Below, piece after piece: positions 52,487 through 62,865 of a stretch of 64,000 nucleotides of DNA. The position numbers and the translations under genes are program-made. This DNA is from Acetobacter orientalis. GTDB taxonomy: Bacteria; Pseudomonadota; Alphaproteobacteria; Acetobacterales; Acetobacteraceae. Below the pieces are notes generated by a model. The model saw nothing but the letters and a program-made list of their open reading frames with translations. It was not told where the DNA came from and did no database searches. Where the stretch lies: positions 95,375 to 159,374 of the forward strand of contig NZ_BAMX01000017.1 of the NCBI RefSeq assembly GCF_000963965.1, written 5' to 3'. Every line of letters begins with the position of its first letter. The stretch's first letter is position 1.

Positions 52487-53686
52487 TTAGTACTGAAACT
52501 GCATACCAAGCAGGAAAGCCCCCTGCGCCCGCGCACTGGCAGCTTTGTAGCGCACGTAATCAAACGTAAACCGTAAATTATGTGCGTCCATCACGTAGTT
52601 TGCGCCAGCATCAAACTGTGTAGTTTTGGGGTGGCCGGGGCCATACAAGCCCTCTTTAAACCGAAACTCTTGGTAGCGTACCAATGGCTGCACACGCCCC
52701 CACCCAAGCTTGTAAGGAATAAGGTAGGCTGTGCTGGCCAAAAAGGCCGTACCTGCATTAATACCACCCACATTGCCATAAGAAGGCGTGCGCTGTTTAT
52801 ACCCTGCCGGAATATCTTTTACACCATCGGTATAATACTGGTAATAAGCACCTTCTAAGGTATACACACCATATTTGGCATTTTTACCTATTTTCTTTTC
52901 AAACAAGCCATCAACGTTCCAGGCTTTGTAAGTGCCTTTTACTTCGGCACTGCCTACGCCATCTGCTTGGTACTGGCCTGCAAGACCAATGGCCAAAATA
53001 TCGGCTTTACCGTAATAGGTGCTGGCTGTGTAATAAGCAGGTGATGGCTCGGGGTCGAGAAAGTTATATTCCACACGCCCAGCAAAAAGTGGGTGCTCAC
53101 CATAGTTAGAACCGCCCTGCACCCAGTTATGCCCACGGTAAATACCAGTAACATACCTAAAATGGTCTTTGGCCAGCTTGCCCCAAATGGCAATACCGTC
53201 ATCTCGGCCAGACCAAGCGCCCGGATACTGCGCAACCATAGGAAACGCATAAGTGCTAAGAAAATACGGGCCATCAAGGTTAGAACGGTCACTGGGGGTT
53301 AGCATACGGCCGCCCCAAATATTAAAGGCTTTCCAAGGCTCTACCTGCAAAATACCGTCAAGCACGTTCCAGTTACCATCACGCAGGCGCTCAAGGTTTA
53401 GGGTAGATTTTACATATTTATGGAATTGCGCACCCATATAAATACGCAGGTCATCTGCACTCGCTGAGTCTTTATTACCCGGCACAGTTGAATCGTGGCT
53501 TAAATACTGCGCGCGCACCCCAACACCAAGGGTAAAAAACTGGTCTTTACCCAAGTTAACCGTTGCTACCGCGTGCGCTTGTGAAGAGACCATGCCCCCC
53601 AGCACCACACCAACCGATACAATGCTGCCATAGTGCAACAGTTCTTTTTTCCGGCCTGTCATAAACCGGGACACAAGCGCAATCAT
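52487..53686 (-). CDS. Outer-membrane porin, likely for urea or short amides
   Basis: 399 residues from ATG 53686 (GGGGG upstream). A signal peptide (cleavage near SSQAHAVA) precedes a beta-barrel of about 16 alternating strands, ending in the C-terminal aromatic FQY typical of outer-membrane proteins. Phrases such as FFTLGVGVRAQYLSHD, LRIYMGAQFHKYVKSTLNLER and WGGRMLTPSDRSNLDGPYFL place it with porins of the phosphate/amide type. FmdC of Methylophilus, a porin for urea and short amides, is encoded in a comparable amide-uptake cluster. Lying after ureG on the same strand, it probably admits urea. Confidence 0.8.
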   Translation of the reverse strand: MIALVSRFMTGRKKELLHYGSIVSVGVVLGGMVSSQAHAVATVNLGKDQFFTLGVGVRAQYLSHDSTVPGNKDSASADDLRIYMGAQFHKYVKSTLNLERLRDGNWNVLDGILQVEPWKAFNIWGGRMLTPSDRSNLDGPYFLSTYAFPMVAQYPGAWSGRDDGIAIWGKLAKDHFRYVTGIYRGHNWVQGGSNYGEHPLFAGRVEYNFLDPEPSPAYYTASTYYGKADILAIGLAGQYQADGVGSAEVKGTYKAWNVDGLFEKKIGKNAKYGVYTLEGAYYQYYTDGVKDIPAGYKQRTPSYGNVGGINAGTAFLASTAYLIPYKLGWGRVQPLVRYQEFRFKEGLYGPGHPKTTQFDAGANYVMDAHNLRFTFDYVRYKAASARAQGAFLLGMQFQY

Positions 53687-53830
53687 GGCTACCCCCTTGT
53701 GGCTGCGGTCACCTGCTGGCGACAAGGGGAATATTACGAAAACGAATTGGAAAGATGGGATGCGTAGAATTACTTACTATTGGGTTTATTTGTAATTTTT
53801 TGCCTCATACACCCAAATAAGACACAGTTT

Positions 53831-54445
53831 TTAAAGGCCACCCTGCTCAATAATAAACGCGGCAATGCCCTCTACCCCCTCACCTGCGCGAATGTTGGCA
53901 AAAATAAACGGCCTTTGCCCACGCATGCGCTTACTATCGCGGTCCATCACGCCAAGGTCTGCCCCTACATGGGGGGCTAGGTCTATTTTGTTAATTACCA
54001 GCAAATCACTCCGGGTAATGCCGGGGCCACCCTTACGCGGAATTTTATCTCCGGCTGAAACGTCAATAACGTAAATGGTCAGGTCTGCCAGTTCTGGGCT
54101 AAAGGTTGCGGCCAAATTATCACCACCACTCTCAACCAGCACCAAATCAAGCCCTTCAAACCGCTCTGTCAGCTCAGCAATACCGGCAAGGTTAATACTG
54201 GCATCTTCGCGAATGGCGGTGTGCGGGCAGCCGCCCGTTTCAATGCCCATAATACGCTCTGGCGGCAAAGAGCCTGCACGGGTTAAAAACTCGGCATCTT
54301 CGCGCGTGTAAATATCGTTGGTTATGGCCGCAATATTGTAATGCTCTCTAAACCGGCGGCATAAGGCATCCATCAGGGCTGTTTTGCCAGTACCAACCGG
54401 GCCACCAATGCCAACGCGCAACGGGCCGTGTTTTGCTTTTGTCAT
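53831..54445 (-). CDS. ureG: Urease accessory GTPase UreG
   Basis: UreG supplies GTP energy for nickel delivery into urease. The 204-residue product has the P-loop [51 protein letters not shown] with the CPH metal site, [43 protein letters not shown] and [17 protein letters not shown]. It overlaps ureF by four bases and ends the urease operon; the porin follows after 144 bp. Confidence 0.98.
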   Translation of the reverse strand: MTKAKHGPLRVGIGGPVGTGKTALMDALCRRFREHYNIAAITNDIYTREDAEFLTRAGSLPPERIMGIETGGCPHTAIREDASINLAGIAELTERFEGLDLVLVESGGDNLAATFSPELADLTIYVIDVSAGDKIPRKGGPGITRSDLLVINKIDLAPHVGADLGVMDRDSKRMRGQRPFIFANIRAGEGVEGIAAFIIEQGGL

Positions 54446-55120
54446 GTTCTAAATAACCTCGTTTCTTGTGTTTCGTGGTGCATGGCGGCTAGGTCAGAGG
54501 CAAAACAGGCGCTGCCTATATCGTCCAATGTTTGCTTTTGTACTTTGTTGGCCGCAGCAATTAAGGCACACTCTAGCCCTTCTAAGGCCCGTAGGCCGTC
54601 TGTCTGGCCAAGGGGCACAAGCCTTACCGCAGCCGAAACCAACGCAGCAATGGCAGCATACCCTCCGGCTAACAGGGCTTGGCGCTGTGCCACCCCCCCT
54701 TTGTAAAAAACCATGCCTTGCGCCACAGGCAGCGGCCAACGCGTGCCCTCAAACTCGGCTTTAGGGGGCATTGCTTGCCAAACATGGGCCGCCTTTAAAA
54801 AAGCCTCGCCTTGGTAAATCGTTTCTTCGTACCGCTCGCGTGATGAAGCACAGGCGCAGGCAAACTCGGCAATTTCAGCTAAACGTGCGTTATCATCGCC
54901 TGCCAGCCACGCAGCATTGAGCAAAATAAGGTCATTCCCCAAACTGCCATGCAGGAGCAGTGTCTCAACCCACGCCATAAGCGCGGCCACGTTATGCACA
55001 TAACCCTGCTCTACCGCCCACTCCAAGCCGTGGCTATAAGCATACCCCCCCGTGGGAAAAGCGGGAGAAACCCAAGACAACAGCTGTAAAAATGCTAGCC
55101 CCTGTGTGCCCGCGCCGTCA

Positions 55121-55128
<8 letters not shown>
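54442..55128 (-). CDS. ureF: Urease accessory protein UreF
   Basis: UreF works with UreD and UreG in nickel loading. The 228-residue form (ATG 55128, overlapping the ureE stop; a longer form from 55149 is possible) has [29 protein letters not shown], the family N terminus, and the C-terminal [30 protein letters not shown]. It lies between ureE and ureG with overlaps on both sides. Confidence 0.95.
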
Positions 55129-55728
<600 letters not shown>

Positions 55729-55729
<1 letters not shown>

Positions 55730-57435
55730 CAGAACAAAAAATACCTTTGTGCCATAGGGAGAATATCGGCTGGTTCGCAGGTTAGCAGCACGCCATCGGC
55801 ACGCACTTCATAGGTTTCTGCATCAACCTCAATATGCGGCATAGCGTTATTATGGATCATACTCCGCTTGCCAATACCGCCCCGTGTGTTTGCAACGGCA
55901 GAAAGCCGTTTGCGTAGCCCCAGCTTACGGCCAATGTCATCTTCCAACGCGGCGTTAGACACAAAGGTTAGGCTGGTATGTGTAAGTGCCCCGCCATAGC
56001 CCCCAAACATCATACGGCCATGCACCGGCTGCGGGGTAGGAATAGACGCATTGGGGTCACCCATCATGGCGTAAACAATAGCCCCGCCTTTCACCACCAT
56101 ATCAGGCTTTACGCCAAAAAAAGCCGGACTCCATAAGACAAGGTCTGCCAGTTTGCCTACTTCAATAGACCCCACCTCGTGCGATAGGCCGTGGGCTATA
56201 GCGGGGTTAATGGTATATTTGGCAATGTAGCGTTTAACGCGGTTATTATCTGCACGGCCATCTCCGGGTAGTGCGCCACGCTGGCATTTCATTTTATGCG
56301 CTGTTTGCCACGTCCGCAGTGGCACCTCACCAACTCGCCCCATAGCCTGACTGTCTGAAGACATCATGGAGAGTACCCCCATGTCATGAAAAATGTCTTC
56401 TGCAGCTATGGTTTCCCGGCGAATACGGCTTTCAGCAAATGCAATATCTTCTGGCACTTGGGGGTCTAGGTGGTGGCAGACCATAAGCATATCCAAATGC
56501 TCATCTAGCGTATTGCGGGTGTAGGGCCGTGTTGGGTTGGTAGAAGATGGCAACACATTAGGCAGCCCCGCTACCCGAATAATGTCTGGCGCATGCCCCC
56601 CACCCGCCCCTTCGGTATGAAAGGCATGAATAGTGCGGCCTTGGAACGCAGCGATCGTGTCTTCTACAAAGCCACTCTCGTTCAACGTATCAGTATGGAT
56701 CATAACCTGTACGTCCATACGGTCTGCCACACTTAGGCAGCAATCAATAGCGGCGGGGGTAGAACCCCAGTCTTCATGCAGCTTCAGGCAACATGCACCT
56801 GCACGCACCATTTCTTCCAACCCATCCGGTCGGGACGCATTGCCTTTACCCGCAAACGCCAAATTAACCGGAAAAGCTTCTGCGGCCTGCAACATGCGCG
56901 CCATATGCCATGGCCCCGGCGTGCAGGTTGTTGCGGCCGTACCCGTTGCAGGCCCGGTACCCCCACCCAGCATGGTGGTTACACCTGAAGAAAGGGCTTC
57001 TTCAATTTGCTGCGGGCAAATGTAGTGAATATGGCTGTCTATACCGCCAGCGGTCAGAATTTTGCCTTCGCCTGCAATAATTTCCGTACCTGGGCCAATT
57101 ATAATATCTACACCGGGCTGAATATCAGGGTTGCCAGCCTTACCAATACCCGCAATACGCCCATCACGCAGGGCAACATCTGCTTTAACAATGCCCCAGT
57201 GGTCTATAATAAGCGCGTTGGTAATAACGGTGTCAGCAGCCCCTTCGGCACGTGTAACCTGAGACTGCGCCATACCGTCTCGTATGGTTTTGCCCCCGCC
57301 AAACCGTACCTCTTCGCCGTAAATGGTCAGGTCTTTCTCAACCTCTACCAGTAAGACTGTATCTGCCAACCGCACACGGTCGCCTGTGGTGGGGCCAAAT
57401 TGTGCTGCGTAATCATGCCGGGTCAGGCGGGTCAT
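55729..57435 (-). CDS. ureC: Urease catalytic subunit alpha UreC
   Basis: UreC holds the dinuclear nickel site that hydrolyses urea to ammonia and carbamate. The 568-residue product keeps the active-site elements: HIHYICPQQ, the carbamylated lysine at 218 ([17 protein letters not shown]), [28 protein letters not shown], and the flap [22 protein letters not shown] with Cys at 320. Length is standard for bacterial alpha subunits. It overlaps ureB by four bases and ureE by one. Confidence 0.99.
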
Positions 57436-57776
57436 ACGTCTAGGCTCCCCATTACATCACCTCTAAAACCAATCACCACACGTTGGCCACGCAATGGTAC
57501 CAACGTAACCTCACGCTCCTGCCCCGGCTCAAAGCGCACAGCCCCACCCGATGGCACGTCCAGCCGCCAACCGCGTGCGCTTTCGCGCTCAAAGTGCAAA
57601 GCAGGGTTTACTTCGTAAAAATGGTAATGGCTGCCAACCTGCACGGGGCGGTCACCCGTGTTGGTTACCATCACAACCTTACGGGGCTGGCCCTCGTTTA
57701 GGGTAATATCGCCCTCATTAACCAGTATTTCACCGGGTATGGCATCTTGTGGCAAAGGGTCAGCGTATTGGGTCAT
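57432..57776 (-). CDS. ureB: Urease beta subunit UreB
   Basis: A structural urease subunit, 114 residues. It has [52 protein letters not shown] and the end [12 protein letters not shown], all typical. An N-terminal extension of about ten residues before the usual start (IPGE) overlaps the end of ureA by 17 bases, so a shorter start cannot be excluded. Confidence 0.97.
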   Translation of the reverse strand: MTQYADPLPQDAIPGEILVNEGDITLNEGQPRKVVMVTNTGDRPVQVGSHYHFYEVNPALHFERESARGWRLDVPSGGAVRFEPGQEREVTLVPLRGQRVVIGFRGDVMGSLDV

Positions 57777-58062
57777 GAACAGTCACCAGCTTTGTACCAT
57801 CGGGGAAAGTTGCTTCTACCTGCACATCATGAATCATTTCAGCAACACCGTGCATCACCTGTTCACGCGTTAAAACATGCCCCCCACTTGCCATAAGAGC
57901 AGCTACATCTACGCCGTCTCGCGCGCCTTCAACCACATGGTCTGTAATCAAGGCTATGGCCTCGGGGTAGTTCAATTTTACCCCGCGCTCCAGCCTGCGC
58001 CGGGCTACCATGGCTGCCATAGAAATAAGCAGCTTGTCTTTTTCCCTTGGGGTTAAATGCAT
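57760..58062 (-). CDS. ureA: Urease gamma subunit UreA
   Basis: The small urease subunit, 100 residues, with [50 protein letters not shown] and [20 protein letters not shown], as in all UreA. It follows ureD after 35 bp; a good match to the standard length of 100 makes the start secure. Confidence 0.98.
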   Translation of the reverse strand: MHLTPREKDKLLISMAAMVARRRLERGVKLNYPEAIALITDHVVEGARDGVDVAALMASGGHVLTREQVMHGVAEMIHDVQVEATFPDGTKLVTVHDPIR

Positions 58063-58097
58063 GTTCTGGCTAATCCCTTGCCTAAGTTAAGCTCTTT

Positions 58098-58946
58098 TTA
58101 TGAACGCCATGTAGAGGGCATGGGGCGGTTTTGGCGTAGCAACGCTAAAACCCCCCGCAAGGCTTTTTCTAAAAGCCACCCGCTCTCAGCCAGCCCTCTT
58201 ACCACCACCATGCCATTCCATGCTGAAACGGCAAAACCGGCATACTCTGGTGCCTGCAAGTGTACCCTAAGCTTTTCTAATAAGCTCACGGCATTTGGGC
58301 TTACCAGCACAATGGTTGCCACACTGCACTGCCCACCACTTACGGCTGCCTGCGCCAACAATTTGGCCACACTCTGGCTTTCTAGACGCAAGGCTTCTTC
58401 AAGCACTAATTTGCCATCACGCTTAATAGAAAGACGGTCGATTATATTGAGGCCAGACAGAACCTCACCCGACCCTTTACGGCCAAATATACGGCTTTCC
58501 AAAAACAAAAACTCAGCCGAGCCAGCCATATCTACCTGCATACGCCGGTTAAAACTGCTGCCATCAAAAAAAATAGTGCCATGCGGCAGCCATTCCAAAC
58601 GGGCGTCTGGCTCAATTTGGCAGGTAAGGGTCATGGTGGCCGGGGCATCGTGCGGGCGGGCACGGTACACTCTTTCTGCAGCTTGGGAGGTCAGAAGCAA
58701 GTCTGAGCCTTGGCGGCATATCAGCCAGCCCTCAATTCTGTCACCTGCGGCAATACCACCAGAGATATTAACCGTAGCGGCCTCCACCCCCGCCCCAGCA
58801 ATGCGCGGAAAAAGCAAACGGCAACAGCCCCCCTGCTCAAGGTCGGCCATACGGGTTACCTGCCCCCGTTGCCTAACCTCCAACCCAAACCGCCCACGTG
58901 CACGTTGGAGAGACGCTACCACAAACCTGACCTTTGCATTACGCAC
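58098..58946 (-). CDS. ureD: Urease accessory protein UreD
   Basis: UreD (UreH) is the scaffold that binds apo-urease and forms the nickel-delivery tunnel with UreF. The 282-residue product contains RARGRFGLEVRQRGQVTRMADLEQGGCCRLLFPR, VNISGGIAAGDRIEGWLIC, QAAERVYRA and LEWLPHGTIFFDGSSFNRRMQVDMAGSAEFLFLESRIFGRKGSGE. The start is GTG 58946; a GTG eight codons later is possible. It leads ureDABCEFG. The 238 bp before it hold TTACGCA and TGCGTAA half-sites like those of the palindromes near urtA. Confidence 0.95.
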   Translation of the reverse strand: MRNAKVRFVVASLQRARGRFGLEVRQRGQVTRMADLEQGGCCRLLFPRIAGAGVEAATVNISGGIAAGDRIEGWLICRQGSDLLLTSQAAERVYRARPHDAPATMTLTCQIEPDARLEWLPHGTIFFDGSSFNRRMQVDMAGSAEFLFLESRIFGRKGSGEVLSGLNIIDRLSIKRDGKLVLEEALRLESQSVAKLLAQAAVSGGQCSVATIVLVSPNAVSLLEKLRVHLQAPEYAGFAVSAWNGMVVVRGLAESGWLLEKALRGVLALLRQNRPMPSTWRS

Positions 58947-59184
58947 ATACCCTTACCCTAACACCCAACCCTAGGTGGGTCATTGCGTAATATTACATAG
59001 GGTACGGCAGGTCACTGGTAGTCATGTGCCGGATGTATTGCGGTTTAACTATGAGCCATAGATTACCAGATAAGCGGCATTACGCTCCTGATTCTAAGGA
59101 TTTTTCGGCAGTTTGCCTTCCTGCCCATGGACACAATCACACATTATTACCGCCCAAACTGATAGTGACCGAACACAAGAATTT

Positions 59185-59580
59185 TCATTTTCTGTAATCA
59201 TCATTAGAAACATGTTCCAACCAGTCGACTGGAGAACCGTTCTGCTTTTCCTGAATGGCAATATGGCTCATCGCCGTAGTCGCTGCCGCGCCATGCCAGT
59301 GCTTCTCGCCAGGCGCAAACCAGATCGTATCACCGGGGCGAATTTCCTCGACAGGACCGCCTTCGCGCTGCACCCAACCACATCCCGCCGTAACAATCAG
59401 GGTCTGCCCGAGCGGATGGGTATGCCACGCGGTTCGGGCACCTGGCTCGAACGTAACGAGTGCCGTCGTCACCTGCGCGGGTTCGGGTGGATTGAACAAG
59501 GGATCAATGCGAACCGTTCCAGTAAACCAGTCGGACGACCCCTTTACTGAGGGTTGCGATCCAATGCGCTTGATATCCAT
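59185..59580 (-). CDS. Cupin protein of the Mn-dependent hydroxynitrile lyase family
   Basis: 131 residues, one cupin domain. It matches the recalled sequence of the Granulicella tundricola (R)-hydroxynitrile lyase GtHNL in layout and residue numbers: metal ligands H53 and H55 ([10 protein letters not shown]), Q59 and H94 (PGEKHWHG), with A40, V42, H106 and Q110 lining the pocket. Such enzymes join or split cyanohydrins in vitro; the natural substrate is unsettled. Relatives are often annotated as cupin/carboxymuconolactone decarboxylase proteins. AGGAG precedes the ATG. It lies after the MFS exporter on the same strand. Confidence 0.88.
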   Translation of the reverse strand: MDIKRIGSQPSVKGSSDWFTGTVRIDPLFNPPEPAQVTTALVTFEPGARTAWHTHPLGQTLIVTAGCGWVQREGGPVEEIRPGDTIWFAPGEKHWHGAAATTAMSHIAIQEKQNGSPVDWLEHVSNDDYRK

Positions 59581-59652
59581 GAAAAATACTCCTGCACGTC
59601 GTTCAAAAACGTTGGGCTTAGCCAGTTCCCCAGCTTGAATGCCTGCAAAAAA

Positions 59653-60855
59653 TTATGACTGGTGGCCCAGCCGCATCGTTAACAGAGCCAGCAGAGCTGC
59701 GAGCACAAGCACACACGCGCTGGCAGCAAAGGTCGCCTGATACCCAATTCCGTCAAAGAGGATACCGCCACAGGTTGCCCCCAGCGTGATGGCAAGCTGG
59801 ACGACAGCAACCATTAGTCCGCCTCCCGCTTCAGCATCCTGTGGGAGTGTTCTGGCCAGCCAGGTCCACCAACCAACAGGAGCGGATGTTGCAAACAGGC
59901 CCCATGCAGTCAGTATTATGGCAGAGACAACAATCCATTTTCCCAACATAAGGAGACCAAATGCCCAAAGCGCCATCAAGAGAGGAGTAACAATTAGAAC
60001 GGGGTAGACACTTTTCTTCAGCATGGCGCCAATCAGCACGGTGCCAATAAAACCGGAAATCCCCATCAGCAACAGGATCAAGGACAGCGTAGACACATCG
60101 ACATGCGCCACATCTTCAAGGAACGGCCTGACATAGGTAAAGAGCGTGAACTGCCCCATAAAAAAGAGGCCAACTGCAATCATCCCCATTCTCACAATTG
60201 GCCGCGCCAGCAGGGCGAACACACTTGCAGACTGTTGATGGCGTTCACTGGGCATGGATGGGAGGCTGATAAGCTGCCAGACGAAAACAATGACAGCCAC
60301 CGGCACCACGCAGAAAAATGCACCACGCCAGCCGATCAAACCACCAAGAAAGCTGCCAGCAGGTGCCGCAATAACTGTAGCAAGGGCATTGCCACCATTC
60401 AGGATTGCAAGCGCGCGTGGAACATGATGATCTTCGACAAGACGCATCGCCGTTGCGGCAGACATTGACCAGAAACCACCGATCACAACACCAATCATCG
60501 CCCGCCCGAGCATGAAGAGAACGTAATTAGGTGCCAGAGAAACAACTGTTCCTGAAACGATCATCATCCCGATAAGGACTAACAGCAGCGTTTTGCGATT
60601 GATCCCTTTGGCCAAAGAGGAAATGAAAAGGCTGGTTAAAACCGCAAACGCGCCCGAGACTGAGATGGCCTGACCCGCCTGCCCCTCGCTGATATGAAGA
60701 TCAGTCGCGATAGGCGTTAGAAGACTGACAGGCATAAACTCCGATGCGACAAGCGCGAAGGCGCCAAGAGACATGGCGAGCACAGCACCCCAAGACCCTG
60801 CCTGCTTGTCAGAGTCTTTATTCGCTTCGGACAATGTTTGAGAAAGAGTATCCAT
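59653..60855 (-). CDS. MFS transporter, DHA1 drug/nucleoside efflux type
   Basis: 400 residues with 12 membrane helices. N-terminal phrases (GAFALVASEFMPVSLLTPIATDLHISEGQAGQAISVSGAFAVLTSLF, INRKTLLLVLIGMMIVSG, GRAMIGVVIGGFWSMSAATAMRLV) match the DHA1 family with AraJ, NepI and similar proteins that export sugars, nucleosides or drugs. The substrate is unknown. It precedes the cupin by 72 bp and may form a two-gene unit with it. Confidence 0.9.
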   Translation of the reverse strand: MDTLSQTLSEANKDSDKQAGSWGAVLAMSLGAFALVASEFMPVSLLTPIATDLHISEGQAGQAISVSGAFAVLTSLFISSLAKGINRKTLLLVLIGMMIVSGTVVSLAPNYVLFMLGRAMIGVVIGGFWSMSAATAMRLVEDHHVPRALAILNGGNALATVIAAPAGSFLGGLIGWRGAFFCVVPVAVIVFVWQLISLPSMPSERHQQSASVFALLARPIVRMGMIAVGLFFMGQFTLFTYVRPFLEDVAHVDVSTLSLILLLMGISGFIGTVLIGAMLKKSVYPVLIVTPLLMALWAFGLLMLGKWIVVSAIILTAWGLFATSAPVGWWTWLARTLPQDAEAGGGLMVAVVQLAITLGATCGGILFDGIGYQATFAASACVLVLAALLALLTMRLGHQS

Positions 60856-61131
60856 TACGCCTCAGTATTACGAGTATTCATCGGCACAGATATTTCCAAA
60901 AACGACAGGCTGCATCAGCAGACTACCTTCATCTGTGCTATTATTTTCACGCCTGCCAATCTTGCTCATGCCGACTGTCAAAGTTCTTAAAAGAAGGTAG
61001 GGAACGTTGAAGACCCAGACTAGCCCCTATAAAACGAGCATGATCATGAATAATTTTCATGAATAGCAGTTCCATTTCAGTTCAGGCTTTGCTCCCTGAA
61101 AGGCTGGTCTCCTGGTAATTTTCTCAAACTT

Positions 61132-61166
61132 ATAAAAAGGGCCGTGCCCTTTTCAGAACACGGCCT
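61132..61166 (-). terminator. Intrinsic terminator after the SDR gene
   Basis: On the minus strand GGCCGTG pairs with CACGGCC across a 12-base loop and is followed by CTTTTTA. It lies 36 bp after the SDR stop and ends the methyltransferase-SDR transcript. The rest of the 346-bp gap to the MFS gene (60856-61201) has no gene and must hold the MFS promoter; no clear motif was seen. Confidence 0.85.
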
Positions 61167-61201
61167 ATCTGAATTGTGAGACGTGCTGTCAGCGCTATCT
61201 T

Positions 61202-61948
61202 TTATATCTGCTGCTTTGTGGGGCGGAAAAGAATTTCGTTGATATCCACATCTTCAGGCTGGCTGATCGCAAAAGCGACACACCGGGCAAATGAGTCTGC
61301 ACTGATTGCAATACCAGGCACAAAATTCCTGAGCTGTTCCGCAGTCGCCTCATCATGCACGCCATTGAGCAGTTCCGACTGAACTGCCCCTGGCGAAATG
61401 ACCGTTGTGCGCAGGTTGTACGGCTTCACTTCAGCCCGTAATCCCTCGGACAGCGCACGAACGGCGAATTTTGTGGCCGAGTAAACTGCGCTGTTTTCCA
61501 GAACACGATGACCCGCAACGGAAGACACGTTGATGATCTGACCGCTTTTCTGCGCTTTCATATGCGGAAGGGCGGCTGCAATACCATACAAAACACCCTT
61601 GATGTTGACGTCGATCATCAGATCCCACTCATCAACACGCAGGTTTTCAAGTGGCGACAGAGGCATAACGCCCGCATTGTTGAGCAGCACGTCAATGCGG
61701 CCATAAGTCTTGACCGCCGTATCAACGAGGTTCTGAACCGAAGTGCGATCCGTCACATCCGTTTCAATCGCCAAAGCCTTGCCACCTTTGGCAGTAATAT
61801 TTTCAGCAAGCGTCTTGATCCGGTCTTCGCGCCGCGCACCCAGAACAACGGTCGCACCCAGTGCAGCCAGATGTCGCGCAGCTTCCGCCCCCAGTCCACT
61901 GCTGGCGCCCGTTATGATAACAATCTTATCCGCAACATTATTGTTCAT
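61202..61948 (-). CDS. Short-chain dehydrogenase/reductase
   Basis: 248 residues of a classical SDR: cofactor loop [16 protein letters not shown], with GARREDR suggesting NADP(H), [15 protein letters not shown], catalytic Ser in VSSVAGHRV, and the YSATKFAV Tyr-Lys pair. It resembles small NADP-dependent oxidoreductases of COG4221. The substrate cannot be deduced. It starts 17 bp after the methyltransferase-like gene (GGAGA ribosome site), so the two form an operon. Confidence 0.92.
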   Translation of the reverse strand: MNNNVADKIVIITGASSGLGAEAARHLAALGATVVLGARREDRIKTLAENITAKGGKALAIETDVTDRTSVQNLVDTAVKTYGRIDVLLNNAGVMPLSPLENLRVDEWDLMIDVNIKGVLYGIAAALPHMKAQKSGQIINVSSVAGHRVLENSAVYSATKFAVRALSEGLRAEVKPYNLRTTVISPGAVQSELLNGVHDEATAEQLRNFVPGIAISADSFARCVAFAISQPEDVDINEILFRPTKQQI

Positions 61949-61965
61949 GGATAGTCTCCGTAATT

Positions 61966-62748
61966 TTAACGGTCGATTTTCTGGAATTTAAGGACGAAGT
62001 TATCGCCCTCCCCGATTGCCGCATATTTGGCGTGATCCTTGTCTCCCAAGGCAAAAGTCGGAGGCAGTGTCCAAACGCCCTTCGGCCAGTTGGCCGTATC
62101 ACGCGGATTGGCGTTGATTTCTGATGAACCAACAAGCTTGAAGCCTGCTTTTTCAATGAGGGAAATTGCATAAGACTGACGGACATACCCATTCTCCGCA
62201 CGAGGATCCTGCGGGGCATTTGTGTGGCCACGATGGTCTTCAACACCGAATATACCACCCGGCTTCAGAACTCGATGGATGGCCGCAAGCATCTGCGGTG
62301 CGTTACCGGCTTCCATCCAGTTATGCAGGTTACGAAAAGTCAGAACGAAGTCGACACTGTCAGGCGCAGCAAAATCGAGATGATCGCCGTCAAACTGTGT
62401 TGTCCTGAACGTTTCCTTGAGTTCAGGATGAGACGCCACCATCTTGCTGAAGGCTGAACCCGCTCCATCTTCAGAACCAAGAGCCAAAGTATAGACGCCT
62501 TTGTCTCGCAAATATGGACTAAGAATCTGCGTCCAGTAGCCCCCACCCGGCCAGATTTCGACAACACTAGCGTCCGGCCGCAAGCCAAAAAACTGCAATT
62601 CCTCCAAAGGGTGCCGGATCGGGTCACGCGCAACAAATCGGGCATCCCGCGTGGAGGAGTGAACAGCCTGTTCCAGCGTTGGTGCTGCCATGGCTTGCCC
62701 TGCCACGGTCATGGCAAGAGCACATACAATTGGATAAATTACCTTCAT
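61966..62748 (-). CDS. Exported methyltransferase-like protein (COG4798 type)
   Basis: 260 residues with a Sec signal peptide ([21 protein letters not shown], cleavage before APT) and a Rossmann methyltransferase fold: [19 protein letters not shown] (motif I), [38 protein letters not shown]. Exported relatives of this family are common but unexplained, since SAM is not expected in the periplasm. It precedes the SDR by 17 bp. Confidence 0.85.
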   Translation of the reverse strand: MKVIYPIVCALAMTVAGQAMAAPTLEQAVHSSTRDARFVARDPIRHPLEELQFFGLRPDASVVEIWPGGGYWTQILSPYLRDKGVYTLALGSEDGAGSAFSKMVASHPELKETFRTTQFDGDHLDFAAPDSVDFVLTFRNLHNWMEAGNAPQMLAAIHRVLKPGGIFGVEDHRGHTNAPQDPRAENGYVRQSYAISLIEKAGFKLVGSSEINANPRDTANWPKGVWTLPPTFALGDKDHAKYAAIGEGDNFVLKFQKIDR

Positions 62749-62865
62749 GATACTTTCCCGTTCCTATTTGATCGCCATGTGACCATGTTTCTTCATGTAG
62801 GAGCTACCTACCGACTCTATTAGTCCCTTTTTGATGCTAACGATCTTCGATTTTACTCATGAATG

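Noticed and set aside
58057..58974. 305-codon plus-strand frame over ureD
   Set aside because: Entirely overlaps ureD on the other strand and carries no recognisable domain.
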